A stretch of 64,000 nt of DNA from VAZQ01 sp963817015 (GTDB lineage: Bacteria > Pseudomonadota > Alphaproteobacteria > Rhizobiales > Xanthobacteraceae), in the NCBI GenBank assembly GCA_963817015.1, contig CAWFMV010000004.1, positions 310,001-374,000 of the forward strand, given 5' to 3'. Positions within the stretch are counted from its first letter, which is position 1; every line of letters starts with the position of its first letter. A program made the position numbers and the translations under genes. Below the pieces are notes generated by a model, which had not been told where the DNA came from, did not search any database, and was given only the letters and a program-made list of their open reading frames with translations. Below are positions 38,598 to 46,413 of this stretch, piece after piece.

Positions 38598-39797
38598 GAC
38601 CCCTCCATTCGGTTGCTGGAACCCTCTGACCCTTCGAACATGGCGAGCGTGGTTCTCGGCTTGCGCAGCGGCTTGGCCACGCGGACCGCGACCCGGTCGC
38701 CGACACGGCCCATACGGCCTTCCGTCAGTGTCACATCGCCACAGCGAACGGTGACCAGTGCGTCCGGCCGCAGCTCCAGCGGGAGCGTGTCGCCGACTTC
38801 AAGCCGCATCAAATCCCGCAGTGGCAGCTTGGCTTCATAGAGCACGGCATCGACCGCAATCTCGGCCTGCCCGATCTCGGTCGCGAGATGCCCTTCCCAG
38901 ATCGGGTCGCGGCCGAACTTCTCGCCCATGAACATCTGCAACAACACGTCACGGATGGGCTCGATGGTCGCGTACGGAAGCAGAAGCTCGACGTTGCCGC
39001 CGCGGTCCTCCATGTCGATGCGCAGGCGCACCAGGATGGCGGCATTCGCCGGCCGCGAGATCGCGGCAAAGCGCGGATTGGTCTCCAGACGATCGATGTT
39101 GAAGCGGACCGGCGACAGCGGCTTGAAGGCCAGCTCCGCATCGGCCAGCACGACCTCGATCATGCGCTTGACGAGGTTGGACTCGATGGTGGTGTAGGGC
39201 CGGCCTTCGACCCGAAGGGTGGTCTGGCCACGTCGCCCGCCGAGCAGGACATCGATGATCGAATAGATAAGAACTCGAGCTGACCGTGATGATGCCGAAA
39301 TTGTCCCACTCCTCCGCCTTGAACACCGCCAGGATGGCCGGCAACGGAATCGAGTTGAGATAATCACCGAAGCGCACCGACGTAATCCGGTCGAGGGACA
39401 CTTCAACGTTGTCGGAGGTGAAATTGCGCAGCGATGTCGTCATCAACCGGACCAGCCGGTCGAAGACGATTTCCAGCATCGGCAGGCGCTCGTAGGAGAC
39501 CATCGCCGAGTCGATGATCGCCCGAATGCCGGAATTGTCATTGAGCGAGACGTCGGCGACGCTGAAGCCGAGAAGACCGTCGATCTCCTCCTGAGAGAGG
39601 ACGCGCTCGGCGGTGCTCTTGCTCGTGTTGAAGGTCGGAGCTTCGTCGACGGACGCCGCCCATTGCTGCGCGGCGGCTTCCTGACCTTCGCCCGCGCCCT
39701 CACCGGCGTTGGTCTTGCCGTCACCATTGCCATCAAGGCTGAGGCCCCATTCGGCCGCCAAGGCATCCTGGTCGACTTGGTCCTTGCCGTTTGCCAT
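38594..39797 (-). CDS. fliM: Flagellar motor switch protein FliM (frameshifted)
   Basis: C-ring component that binds phosphorylated CheY and sets rotation. Seen: N-terminal EEIDGLLGF, then IRAIIDSAMVSYERLPMLEIVFDRLVRLMTTSLRNFTSDNVEVSLDRITSVRFGDYLNSIPLPAIL, and after a frame change near 39285 the middle and C-terminal parts (IDVLLGGRRGQTTLRVEGRPYTTIESNLVKRM, LLPYATIEPIRDVLLQMFMG, and LPLRDLMRLEVGDTLPLELRPDALV). Total about 400 residues. ATG at 39797. It follows fliL by 48 bp and overlaps the downstream gene. Confidence 0.92.
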
Positions 39798-39845
39798 CTC
39801 TGGGAGCCGTTCCGATTCAGGTGTCAGGGCGTCTCAACGCGGCGG

Positions 39846-40379
39846 CTACTGCACGACGATTTCTTTAAACAGCACGGCGTTGATCCGGCTCGGCGCGATC
39901 GCCACATTGACCCGCCGGGTCAGCTCCTCTTTCAGGCGATAGAGGCCAGCGGAGCCCTCGAGATCGCTTGGACGCAGCTCGCGAAGATAAGTCTGGAACG
40001 CGTCCATCACGCGCGGCATCGTGTTCTGCACGTGCGGCTGCATGGTGCTGTCGGGCAGCTCGAGGACGATCTTCACCTTGAGATACTGCGTGCGGTCCCC
40101 GGTTGCGTTGGACAGGTTGACCAGCACTTCTGGCATGTCGAAGAACGCCGGCGGCTTCACCACCGCGACCTCGGGCTTTGCTTCCTTGTGTCCGAAGAAC
40201 ATGAAATAGGCGCCGCCTCCGCCGCCACCAAGCACCGCAACGGCGCCCACGGCGATGAGGATCATCTTCAGCGAAAATCGACCCTTTGGCTGCTCTCCTT
40301 CGGTGGATTCCGCGCCATCGCCGCTGGCTTCAACGTCGTCTTCTTCGTCGTCTGTCTTCTTTTTTGCCTTCGCTGCCAT
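39846..40379 (-). CDS. fliL: Flagellar basal body-associated protein FliL
   Basis: Inner-membrane protein that supports the motor stator. 177 residues, intact. Seen: an acidic cytoplasmic N terminus, one membrane helix (LKMILIAVGAVAVLGGGGGGAYFMFF), and the periplasmic FliL domain (FFDMPEVLVNLSNATGDRTQYLKVKIVLELPD, and RVNVAIAPSRINAVLFKEIVVQ). First gene of the minus-strand fliL-fliM-DUF6468-motE series. A TTAACCAT octamer lies about 90 bp upstream. Confidence 0.95.
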   Translation of the reverse strand: MAAKAKKKTDDEEDDVEASGDGAESTEGEQPKGRFSLKMILIAVGAVAVLGGGGGGAYFMFFGHKEAKPEVAVVKPPAFFDMPEVLVNLSNATGDRTQYLKVKIVLELPDSTMQPHVQNTMPRVMDAFQTYLRELRPSDLEGSAGLYRLKEELTRRVNVAIAPSRINAVLFKEIVVQ

Positions 40380-40467
40380 GGTCGATGTCCCTGCGATTGC
40401 ACCGGCGGTAAAGCCTTGAGAATCCGCGAGCGGTGCCCTGCGCCCTTAGTGGTACCCTAGGGTTCCG

Positions 40468-40475
40468 ATGGTTAA
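40468..40475 (-). promoter_or_regulatory. CtrA-type octamer TTAACCAT upstream of fliL
   Basis: TTAACCAT on the minus strand, followed by CGGAACCCTAGGG. The same octamer, then a similar GGTTCCCTAG, precedes fliO. TTAACCAT is a known second form of the CtrA motif in Caulobacter. Confidence 0.55.
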
Positions 40476-40501
40476 CGAAATCTTTCCAAGGGAGGGCAAC
40501 C

Positions 40502-40548
40502 CGGAAAGTTTTGCCGGGTGGAAGGGTTGGCGGCGGCTGAATTTGCCG
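40502..40548. promoter_or_regulatory. Pair of ftr-like palindromes upstream of flgF
   Basis: Two copies on the minus strand: CGGCAAA-ACT-TTCCG at 40502-40516 and CGGCAAA-TTC-AGCCG at 40534-40548, 32 bp apart (about three helical turns). They lie 56 to 102 bp upstream of the sigma-54-type site, the usual enhancer distance. Confidence 0.6.
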
Positions 40549-40603
40549 GCCGGGTGGTCGGGTCAATTCTTATAACTATTTGAAACACCAATCTTTTATC
40601 CCC

Positions 40604-40619
40604 TGGCATAGGCCCTGCA
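40604..40619 (+). promoter_or_regulatory. Sigma-54-type promoter for flgF
   Basis: TGGCATA-GGCC-CTGCA, close to the consensus TGGCACG-N4-TTGCA with the GG and GC at the right spacing. It leaves a leader of about 118 bp before flgF. Confidence 0.6.
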
Positions 40620-40737
40620 GAGAAGCCAGCGAGCCGGCGCTTGGGAGAGCCCGGATCACGGACGAGGGCACCTCATGGGAGTGGGGAGTCCGCGCCGCAG
40701 CACCCGGGCCGCGCGCCCGGACATGGGGAGCCTGCCG

Positions 40738-41509
40738 ATGGAGAACACTCTCCTGATCGGACTGTCGCGACAGATCGCGCTTCAGCGCGAGCTCGATGTC
40801 GTGGCCAACAACGTCGCCAACATGAACACCACCGGCTACAAGGCCGATGGCGCGATCTTTGAAGAATATCTGATGCCGACGGCGCAGGCCGCCGGCTTCC
40901 AGGGCGCCGACCGGCGTGTGAGCTACGTGCAGGACCGCACCACCTGGCGCGATTTTGGCTCCGGCCCGATCCGGCCGACCGGCAACCCGCTCGATGTCGC
41001 CATCGACGGCAATGCCTTCTTCGTGGTGCAGACCCCGCGCGGCGAACGCTACACGCGCAACGGCGCCTTCCAGATCAATGCTCAGGGCGAGCTCGTGACC
41101 AACCACCGGCGACCGCGTGGTCGGCGACGGCGGACCGATCCAGTTCCAGTCGACCGACAACAGCATCTCGATCAATCCGGACGGCACCATCACGGCGCGC
41201 GAAGGCGGCAATTCGCGCAACGATTCGGCGCGCGGCAAGCTGCGCCTCGTTCGCTTCGACAGCGTCCAGCAGCTGCAGAAGGACGGCACGACGCTGTTCA
41301 ACGCGCCGGCCGGCGTGGCGCCGCAGGAGGCGGGGACGAGCTCACGGGTGAAGCAAGGCGCGATCGAGCAATCGAACGTGCATTCGGTGGTCGAGATGGC
41401 GCGCATGATCGAGGTGACGCGAACCTACACGCAGGTCACCGCCATGATGCAACAGTTCAGCGATCTGCGGCGCAGCGCCGTCGAGAAGCTCGCCGAAGTT
41501 CCGGCATAA
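40738..41509 (+). CDS. flgF: Flagellar proximal rod protein FlgF (frameshifted)
   Basis: Rod subunit. Seen: N-terminal MENTLLIGLSRQIALQRELDVVANNVANMNTTGYKADGAIFEEYL, the FlgE/F/G-type IDGNAFFVVQTPRGERYTRNGAFQINAQGELVT, then after an extra C near 41106 the rest, ending MARMIEVTRTYTQVTAMMQQFSDLRRSAVEKLAEVPA. About 257 residues. ATG at 40738 with GGGGAG 8 bases upstream is preferred to the longer in-frame starts. First gene of flgF-flgG-flgA-flgH. Confidence 0.93.
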
Positions 41510-41527
41510 CCCTGAAAGACAGTCACC

Positions 41528-42316
41528 ATGCGCGCGCTCCACACCGCAGCCACCGGAATGATCGCCCAGGAACTCAACGTTCAGGTGATCTCCAACAACA
41601 TCGCCAACATGCGCACGACCGGATACAAGCGCCAGCGTGCCGAGTTTCAGGACCTGATCTACGAGCACGTCAACCGGATCGGCACGCAGACCTCGACGCA
41701 GGGCAACATCCTGCCGGTCGGCATCGATCTCGGCGGCGGCGTGCGCACCGCCGGCACGCCGCGTGTGATGACGCAAGGCACGGTCATGCCGACCGGCAAG
41801 GACCTCGACGTCGCCATCCGCGGCGACGGCTTCTTCAAGATCCAGATGCCGGACGGCACCTTCGCTTATTCGCGCGATGGCTCCTTCGAGATGGACGCGC
41901 AGGGCCGCATCGTCACGGCCAAGGGCAACCTGGTTCAGCCCGGCATTACCATCCCGACCAACGCGGCGTCGATCACCATCAACGCCCAGGGTCAGGTATC
42001 CGCCACCGTCCCCGGCACGACCACACCGACCGTGCTCGGCCAGCTCACGCTGACGCGCTTTGTCAACCAGGCCGGCCTGCTCTCGATCGGCGACAACCTG
42101 TTCACCGAAACGCCGGCGTCCGGCACGCCGCAAGATGGCACACCCAACACCGACGGCTATGGCGACCTGCTGCAGGCCAACCTCGAGATGGCCAATGTCG
42201 AAGCCGTCACCGAGATCTCCGACCTGATCGCCGCACAGCGCGCCTATGAGATGAACGCCAAGGTCATCACCGCCACCGACCAGATGCTGTCGGCCACCTC
42301 CAACATGATGCGATGA
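41528..42316 (+). CDS. flgG: Flagellar distal rod protein FlgG
   Basis: Distal rod subunit, 262 residues, intact. Seen: MRALHTAATGMIAQELNVQVISNNIANMRTTGYKRQRAEFQDLIYEHV, VAIRGDGFFKIQMPDGTFAYSRDGSFEMDAQGRIVT, and the C-terminal LEMANVEAVTEISDLIAAQRAYEMNAKVITATDQMLSATSNMMR, all diagnostic. It starts 18 bp after flgF and its stop overlaps the flgA start (ATGAGG). Confidence 0.97.
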   Translation: MRALHTAATGMIAQELNVQVISNNIANMRTTGYKRQRAEFQDLIYEHVNRIGTQTSTQGNILPVGIDLGGGVRTAGTPRVMTQGTVMPTGKDLDVAIRGDGFFKIQMPDGTFAYSRDGSFEMDAQGRIVTAKGNLVQPGITIPTNAASITINAQGQVSATVPGTTTPTVLGQLTLTRFVNQAGLLSIGDNLFTETPASGTPQDGTPNTDGYGDLLQANLEMANVEAVTEISDLIAAQRAYEMNAKVITATDQMLSATSNMMR

Positions 42317-43434
42317 GGAATAGCGCCATGATTCGACCGGTGATCCGCCTCGTCTCGCTCACTGCTCTGACCACCCTCGTGCTTGCGGCCGCCAGCATCG
42401 CCGGCGAATTCCCGGCGCGGACGACCACGCCGGAGTTCGTCGACCGCTTCGGCGGCACGCCGATCAAGGTGCTCAACACCAGCGTCGTGGCACCCGCGCC
42501 GGAAACGCCGGTCATCACACGGCCGACGCTGAAGGCTGAAGCCACCGTCGTCGGCGACGTCGTGCGGATCGGCGATCTCGTCGAGAACGCAGGCGAGGCC
42601 GCCGAGGTGGGGATCTTCCGCGCACCCGATATTGGCCAGACCGGAACGGTGCCGGCCAGTCGGGTGCTCGACGCCGTGCTGCCACACCGGGTGCTTGCCC
42701 TCGACACGCGCGGCCTTGCCGAGGTCGTCGTCACGCGCGCCAGCCGGCCGATCACCGGCAAGGACATCGAGGCGCGCATCCTGCGCGCGCTCGCCGGCCA
42801 GTCCGGACTTCCCGATGCTGCCAGCCTCACCGTCGCCTTTGACAACGAGATCAAGCCGCTGCAGGTCGAGGCCGCGATCACGGCTGAGCTTCGGATCGTT
42901 CGACTTGCCTACGATCCGCGCAGCGGGCGCTTCGACATATCCCTGGAGCTGCCGGGCAGCGCAATCGCCCGCAAGCTGCGTTTCACCGGATCGATCAGCG
43001 AGAGCTTCGAAGCGCTGGTGCCCACGCGCGCCATCGCGCAAGGCGAGGTGATGCGCGCAAGCGACCTCGTGCCGGCGCGGCGCCCGAAGATCGAAGGCGC
43101 GCCCAATGTCGTTCGCGAGGCCGAGCAGGCCGTCGGGATGGTGGCCAAGCGCCCGCTGCGCGCCGGACAGGCCATCCGCGAGAGCGATTTCGCCAAGCAG
43201 GAGCTGGTTGCTCGCAACGAAAACGTGACCATCAGCTACGAAGTGCCGGGCATCAACGTGAGCATCCGCGGTCAGGCGCTCGAGCCGGGCGCGCAGGGCG
43301 ACCTCATCAACGTGCTCAACGTCCAATCCAAGAAGACGCTGCAAGCGACCGTCACCGGTCGGGGCCGCGTCAGCGTCGGCAACACCCCCGCAAGCTCGCG
43401 GGTCGCCACCCTGCCCTCCAACAAGACGCGCTGA
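42313..43434 (+). CDS. flgA: P-ring assembly chaperone FlgA
   Basis: Periplasmic chaperone for FlgI polymerisation. 373 residues, intact. Seen: a signal peptide (ending AAASIAGE), an N-terminal extension, and the C-terminal SAF-type domain (LVPTRAIAQGEVMRASDLVPARR, VGMVAKRPLRAGQAIRESDFAKQELVARNENVTISYEVPGINVSIRGQALEPGAQGDLINVLNVQSKKTLQATVTGRGRV). ATG at 42328 (MIRPVIRL) would give a more usual signal peptide. The protein is longer than enteric FlgA, as is normal in this group. Confidence 0.93.
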   Translation: MRNSAMIRPVIRLVSLTALTTLVLAAASIAGEFPARTTTPEFVDRFGGTPIKVLNTSVVAPAPETPVITRPTLKAEATVVGDVVRIGDLVENAGEAAEVGIFRAPDIGQTGTVPASRVLDAVLPHRVLALDTRGLAEVVVTRASRPITGKDIEARILRALAGQSGLPDAASLTVAFDNEIKPLQVEAAITAELRIVRLAYDPRSGRFDISLELPGSAIARKLRFTGSISESFEALVPTRAIAQGEVMRASDLVPARRPKIEGAPNVVREAEQAVGMVAKRPLRAGQAIRESDFAKQELVARNENVTISYEVPGINVSIRGQALEPGAQGDLINVLNVQSKKTLQATVTGRGRVSVGNTPASSRVATLPSNKTR

Positions 43435-43442
43435 GGCGCCGA

Positions 43443-44357
43443 GTGAGAGTCATGACAGAGCAGAACATGTCGTCTGAGGAGTTGCGAGCATCAGTGCCAC
43501 AGCTTCCGTTCATTCCCGCGCAAGCGGGAATCCAGGAGCGGGTTGCACTGGCTGCTCTGGGTCCCCGCTTGCGCGGGGACGAACGGAACACACATAGGCC
43601 ACCGACAGCCCGCGTCACTGCTTTCCCATTACGTCTTCTCACTGCGACGTCGCTCGCCGCTCTCGCCGCCGGCTGCTCATCGATCGAGCGCCTGAAAACG
43701 GTCGGCGAGCAGCCGACGCTCTCGCAGATCAACAACCCGACCACGCAGACCGGCTACAAGCCCGTGCAGATGCCGATGCCGGCGCCGCAGCCCGCGAGCT
43801 ACAATCCCAACTCGCTCTGGCGCAACGGCTCGCGCGCCTTCTTCAAGGACCAGCGCGCGCATCAGGTGGGCGACATCCTCACCGTCAAGGTGAAGATCAC
43901 CGACAAGGCCACGCTCGAGAACGAGACTCAGCGCAGCCGCAAGAACAGCGAGGATTCCGGCGTCACCGATTTCCTCGGCAGCAAGCTGATCAAGACTCCG
44001 GCGAGCTCGATCCTGCCCGGCAAGATTCTGACCGCGGACTCGACGGCCTCCAGCGAAGGCAAGGGTACCATCGACCGCAAGGAAGAGCTGCTCACCAACG
44101 TGGCCGGCGTGGTCATCCAGGTGCTGCCGAACGGCAACCTGGTGATCGAAGGCAAGCAGGAGGTGCGGGTCAACTACGAGGTGCGCGAACTCGTGGTCGC
44201 CGGCGTCGTGCGGCCGGAGGACATCGAAAGCGATAACACCATCGATTCGACCAAGATCGCGGAGGCTCGCATCGCCTATGGTGGCCGCGGCCAGATCACC
44301 GACGTGCAGCAGCCGCGCTACGGCCAGCAGGTGCTCGACGTGCTGCTGCCGTTCTGA
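43443..44357 (+). CDS. flgH: L-ring lipoprotein FlgH with palindrome-derived leader
   Basis: Outer-membrane L-ring lipoprotein. Seen: the lipobox (LAALAAGCSSIERL) and the mature part (YNPNSLWRNGSRAFFKDQRAHQVGDILTVKVKITDKATLENETQR, LPNGNLVIEGKQEVRVNYEVRELVVAGVVRPEDI, GRGQITDVQQPRYGQQVLDVLLPF). The start is odd. GTG at 43443 follows GAGG and ATG is at 43452, but the lipobox lies about 75 codons further on. Between them is an 81-bp palindromic element read in frame. No start codon lies closer to the signal sequence except a TTG inside the element. Intact otherwise. Confidence 0.92.
   Translation: MRVMTEQNMSSEELRASVPQLPFIPAQAGIQERVALAALGPRLRGDERNTHRPPTARVTAFPLRLLTATSLAALAAGCSSIERLKTVGEQPTLSQINNPTTQTGYKPVQMPMPAPQPASYNPNSLWRNGSRAFFKDQRAHQVGDILTVKVKITDKATLENETQRSRKNSEDSGVTDFLGSKLIKTPASSILPGKILTADSTASSEGKGTIDRKEELLTNVAGVVIQVLPNGNLVIEGKQEVRVNYEVRELVVAGVVRPEDIESDNTIDSTKIAEARIAYGGRGQITDVQQPRYGQQVLDVLLPF
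43506..43586. repeat. 81-bp palindromic element inserted in frame in flgH
   Basis: Outer ends CCGTTC/GAACGG. It has two inner hairpins, TTCCCGC-GCAA-GCGGGAA (about 43514-43531) and GTCCCCGC-TTGC-GCGGGGAC (about 43561-43580). It encodes the peptide signature of a common proteobacterial interspersed repeat (FIPAQAGIQ on one strand, SWIPACAGM on the other). Its length is exactly 27 codons. Confidence 0.8.
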
Positions 44358-44418
44358 CCTCGAAAGTCATCACCGAGCTCCCCGTCGTTCGTAGCGCGCG
44401 CATCGAACGGCGACACCA

Positions 44419-44458
44419 GCGGCCTCCGGAAGCTCCTCTCCGGAGGCCGCAGTTTTTT
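44419..44458 (+). terminator. Rho-independent terminator after flgH
   Basis: A 12-bp perfect stem (GCGGCCTCCGGA, 44419-44430, paired with 44439-44450), an 8-base loop, then AGTTTTTT. Ends the flgFGAH transcript. Confidence 0.9.
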
Positions 44459-44488
44459 GTTCGGATGGCTCGTGGTAATCAGGCGCTA

Positions 44489-44929
44489 TCAATTGCGACG
44501 GGCGCTGCGCCGCACCGACGCGGGCGTCTCGGTCAGCATCACCTCGGGCGCAAGCAGCGTCGCCAGCACTCTCCGCGCGCAGACACCCGCGTCAGCGGAG
44601 CCGGCCGCATAGAAGCGCGCGCAGGTTACGGCATCGACGAGCTTGCGCTGGAGCATGGCATTCTCCTCGCGCAGGCGCGCGATCGTGGTGCGCATGTGAT
44701 AGCTCGAGAAGCGGCTCAGCGCGCGCTCGACCATGGGATCCTGCTCGCCAGCCATGCCGGGGATCCAGCTTTCGGCGCGCACGCGTGCGAGCATCTGCAC
44801 ATGCCACTCGACCACGGCGCACTTCAACGCCGACCAGGGCTCGCCTTCATGCGCAAGCGCAATGTCCTCGAGCTGAGCATCGGCGAGTTCCCGTTCGTCA
44901 AGCTCGACGGGCGCGAATTGAGTGGTCAT
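44489..44929 (-). CDS. Hypothetical protein, mostly helical
   Basis: Not recognised. About 146 residues from ATG at 44927-44929; GTG at 44938 is the alternative. Composition is normal for a coding gene: ELADAQLEDIALAHEGEPWSALKCAVVEWHVQMLARVRAESWIPGMAGEQDPMVERALSRFSSYHMRTTIARLREENAMLQRKLVDAV. A short coiled coil (TIARLREENAMLQRKL) is present and no signal peptide. It sits between the flgH terminator and dksA, on the same strand as dksA. A cytoplasmic regulator is possible but unsupported. Confidence 0.5.
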   Translation of the reverse strand: MTTQFAPVELDERELADAQLEDIALAHEGEPWSALKCAVVEWHVQMLARVRAESWIPGMAGEQDPMVERALSRFSSYHMRTTIARLREENAMLQRKLVDAVTCARFYAAGSADAGVCARRVLATLLAPEVMLTETPASVRRSARRN

Positions 44930-45135
44930 GGAGGGCACCTGCGACAGAAACGAATACCGTTCTTCGGACGCTAGGTGATTCGTCAGATACCACTGCGGTA
45001 CGTCGGTGCGATGTGGAAAAAAGGACCGGGTAGATGCTCACGCGTTCAGGTGCAAGACGCGCTCGCGCAATCGTTATGACACGTTGATCACGATCGGCTC
45101 ATCCCACAGATGGCAGCATCCAAGGAACTCGACCC

Positions 45136-45609
45136 TCAGTCGTCCTTGTAGACGCGCTCGCGCCGCTCGTGGCGCTCCTGCGCCTCGATCGAGAGCGTGG
45201 CGATCGGGCGCGCCTCGAGCCGCTTGAGCGCGATCGGCTCGCCGGTCTCTTCGCAATAGCCGTAGGTGCCGTCTTCGATGCGGGCCAGCGCCTCTTCGAT
45301 CTTGGCAATCAGCTTGCGCTGGCGGTCGCGGGCGCGCAGCTCGATCGCCCGGTCGGTTTCGGAGGAGGCGCGGTCGGCGAGATCGGGATGATTTTGATTC
45401 TCGTCCTGCAGATGCTGCAGCGTCTCCTTGGCCTCCTTCAGAATATCGTCCTTCCAGTCGAGCAGCTTCTTGCGGAAATACTCGCGCTGCCGATCGTTCA
45501 TGAATGGCTCTTTGTCGGAAGGCCGGTAGTCCTTGTCAGGCAAACTGGCGTGCCCATTCTTGGCCCCGGCGTTCTTCTTCTTGTTGTCTGTAATCTTGTC
45601 AGAACGCAT
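45136..45609 (-). CDS. dksA: DksA-type RNA polymerase-binding regulator with depleted zinc site
   Basis: Binds the RNA polymerase secondary channel and works with ppGpp. 157 residues, intact. Seen: a coiled coil (EYFRKKLLDWKDDILKEAKETLQHLQDENQNHPDLADRASSETDRAIELRARDRQRKLIAKIEEALARIEDGTYGYC) with the tip Asp/Ala motif (DLADRAS), then CEETGEPIALKRLEARPIATLSIEAQERHE. Of the four Cys of the classic C4 zinc finger only the first is left; Thr, Ser and Ala replace the others. This form is known from other alphaproteobacteria. It neighbours fliX. Confidence 0.92.
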   Translation of the reverse strand: MRSDKITDNKKKNAGAKNGHASLPDKDYRPSDKEPFMNDRQREYFRKKLLDWKDDILKEAKETLQHLQDENQNHPDLADRASSETDRAIELRARDRQRKLIAKIEEALARIEDGTYGYCEETGEPIALKRLEARPIATLSIEAQERHERRERVYKDD

Positions 45610-45754
45610 GGCTTCCCCATGAAACGTTGACCCGCCGAACCCCCCGCTCGCGCGCGCTTATATAGTGAGACAGTGTGAATGGACAATAACGGAATGAATC
45701 TGCCGCTGTCCCGGATGATGCGGCGCAGCAAGAAGCCTGCAAGAGGACTCGCGG

Positions 45755-46174
45755 CTAACGTGTTGAAAGCTTTGGCGATTTCAACCTCGACGCGAAGCTC
45801 GATTTCGTCCAGCACGCCATCCAGGCCCGCCTCGCCCGACGCCGTCCTTGAGAAAGGCGGCAGCCGATCGCAGCTTGTTCAAGGTCGCCGGCGACAGGGT
45901 CCCCCCCAGCAGCCCGATCTTGAGCTCGTCGAGGGCATCGAGCGCCAGCCGCCCCCGTTTGACCGCCCGGCGGCGGCGCTCGGTCGCATCGTCCACACCC
46001 TGCAGCGCAATGAGCGCATCGATCCCCCCCACCGTCCGTAGCGCCGATGGGCCCTTGGCAGGCGGAGCTCTCGGTGTGCTCATTCACCGAGAAGGTGCCG
46101 GACGACGCTCGGCGCGCCGGACCGGCAGGAGGGCGCAGCGGCATGCCGGTACCGGTGGGTCCCTGGATGCGCAT
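45755..46174 (-). CDS. fliX: Flagellar assembly regulator FliX (frameshifted)
   Basis: FliX couples early basal-body assembly to FlbD-dependent class III/IV transcription in Caulobacter. Seen: MRIQGPTGTGMPLRPPAGPARRASSGTFSV at the N terminus (ATG at 46172-46174), VGGIDALIALQGVDDATERRRRAVKRGRLALDALDELKIGLLGGTLSPATLNKLR in a second frame, and the C-terminal LDEIELRVEVEIAK in a third. Breaks lie near 46060, 45850 and 45770. About 139 residues. Divergent from flgI. Its presence fits the ftr/FlbD sites found in this window. Confidence 0.85.
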   Translation of the reverse strand: MRIQGPTGTGMPLRPPAGPARRASSGTFSVNEHTESSACQGPIGATDGGGDRCAHCAAGCGRCDRAPPPGGQTGAAGARCPRRAQDRAAGGDPVAGDLEQAAIGCRLSQGRRRARRAWMACWTKSSFASRLKSPKLSTR

Positions 46175-46227
46175 GATGGCCTCTGATCCCAATCTAACGG
46201 TGCTGGGTGTGCCAGCCTCGGCCAATT

Positions 46228-46246
46228 ATGGTTAATGGACAGTAAA
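46228..46246 (-). promoter_or_regulatory. CtrA-type octamer and near-full box upstream of fliX
   Basis: TTAACCAT on the minus strand at 46228-46235. It overlaps TTAA-TGGACAG-TAAA at 46232-46246, one base from the full CtrA box. Confidence 0.55.
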
Positions 46247-46251
46247 CGACC

Positions 46252-46284
46252 CGGCAAAAACTGCCGGCCCGGCAAGAGATGGCT
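46252..46284 (+). promoter_or_regulatory. ftr-like palindromes upstream of flgI
   Basis: CGGCAAA-AAC-TGCCG at 46252-46266, an exact match, and a weaker CGGCAAG-AGA-TGGCT at 46270-46284. The 18-bp spacing is repeated (19 bp) in the flgE promoter. Confidence 0.65.
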
Positions 46285-46360
46285 TGCATCGACCGCCCCT
46301 CGAAATCCGCGCCGCTGAAAAATCCTAGATTTTTCAGTGACCTTAAGCGGCTCGCTGCGC

Positions 46361-46376
46361 TGGCACGCGTTTCGCT
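46361..46376 (+). promoter_or_regulatory. Sigma-54-type promoter for flgI
   Basis: TGGCACG-CGTT-TCGCT: a perfect -24 element and 4 of 5 at -12, ending 37 bp before the flgI ATG and about 95 bp after the ftr-like pair begins. Confidence 0.75.
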
Positions 46377-46413
46377 ACATGGATGCTTGGTACGACCTCT
46401 TGGGGAGCAAGGG

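Larger units (their letters stand above)
40380..40737. promoter_or_regulatory. Divergent promoter region between fliL and flgF
   Basis: 358 bp. It contains, from fliL to flgF, a CtrA-type octamer (40468-40475), two ftr-like palindromes 32 bp apart, and a sigma-54-type promoter facing flgF. The fliL side has no sigma-54 match, in keeping with earlier (CtrA-dependent) expression. Confidence 0.7.
46175..46413. promoter_or_regulatory. Divergent promoter region between fliX and flgI
   Basis: 239 bp with the CtrA-type octamer on the fliX side (46228-46235, overlapping TTAA-N7-TAAA at 46232-46246), an ftr-like pair, and a sigma-54-type promoter for flgI (listed separately). Confidence 0.7.
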
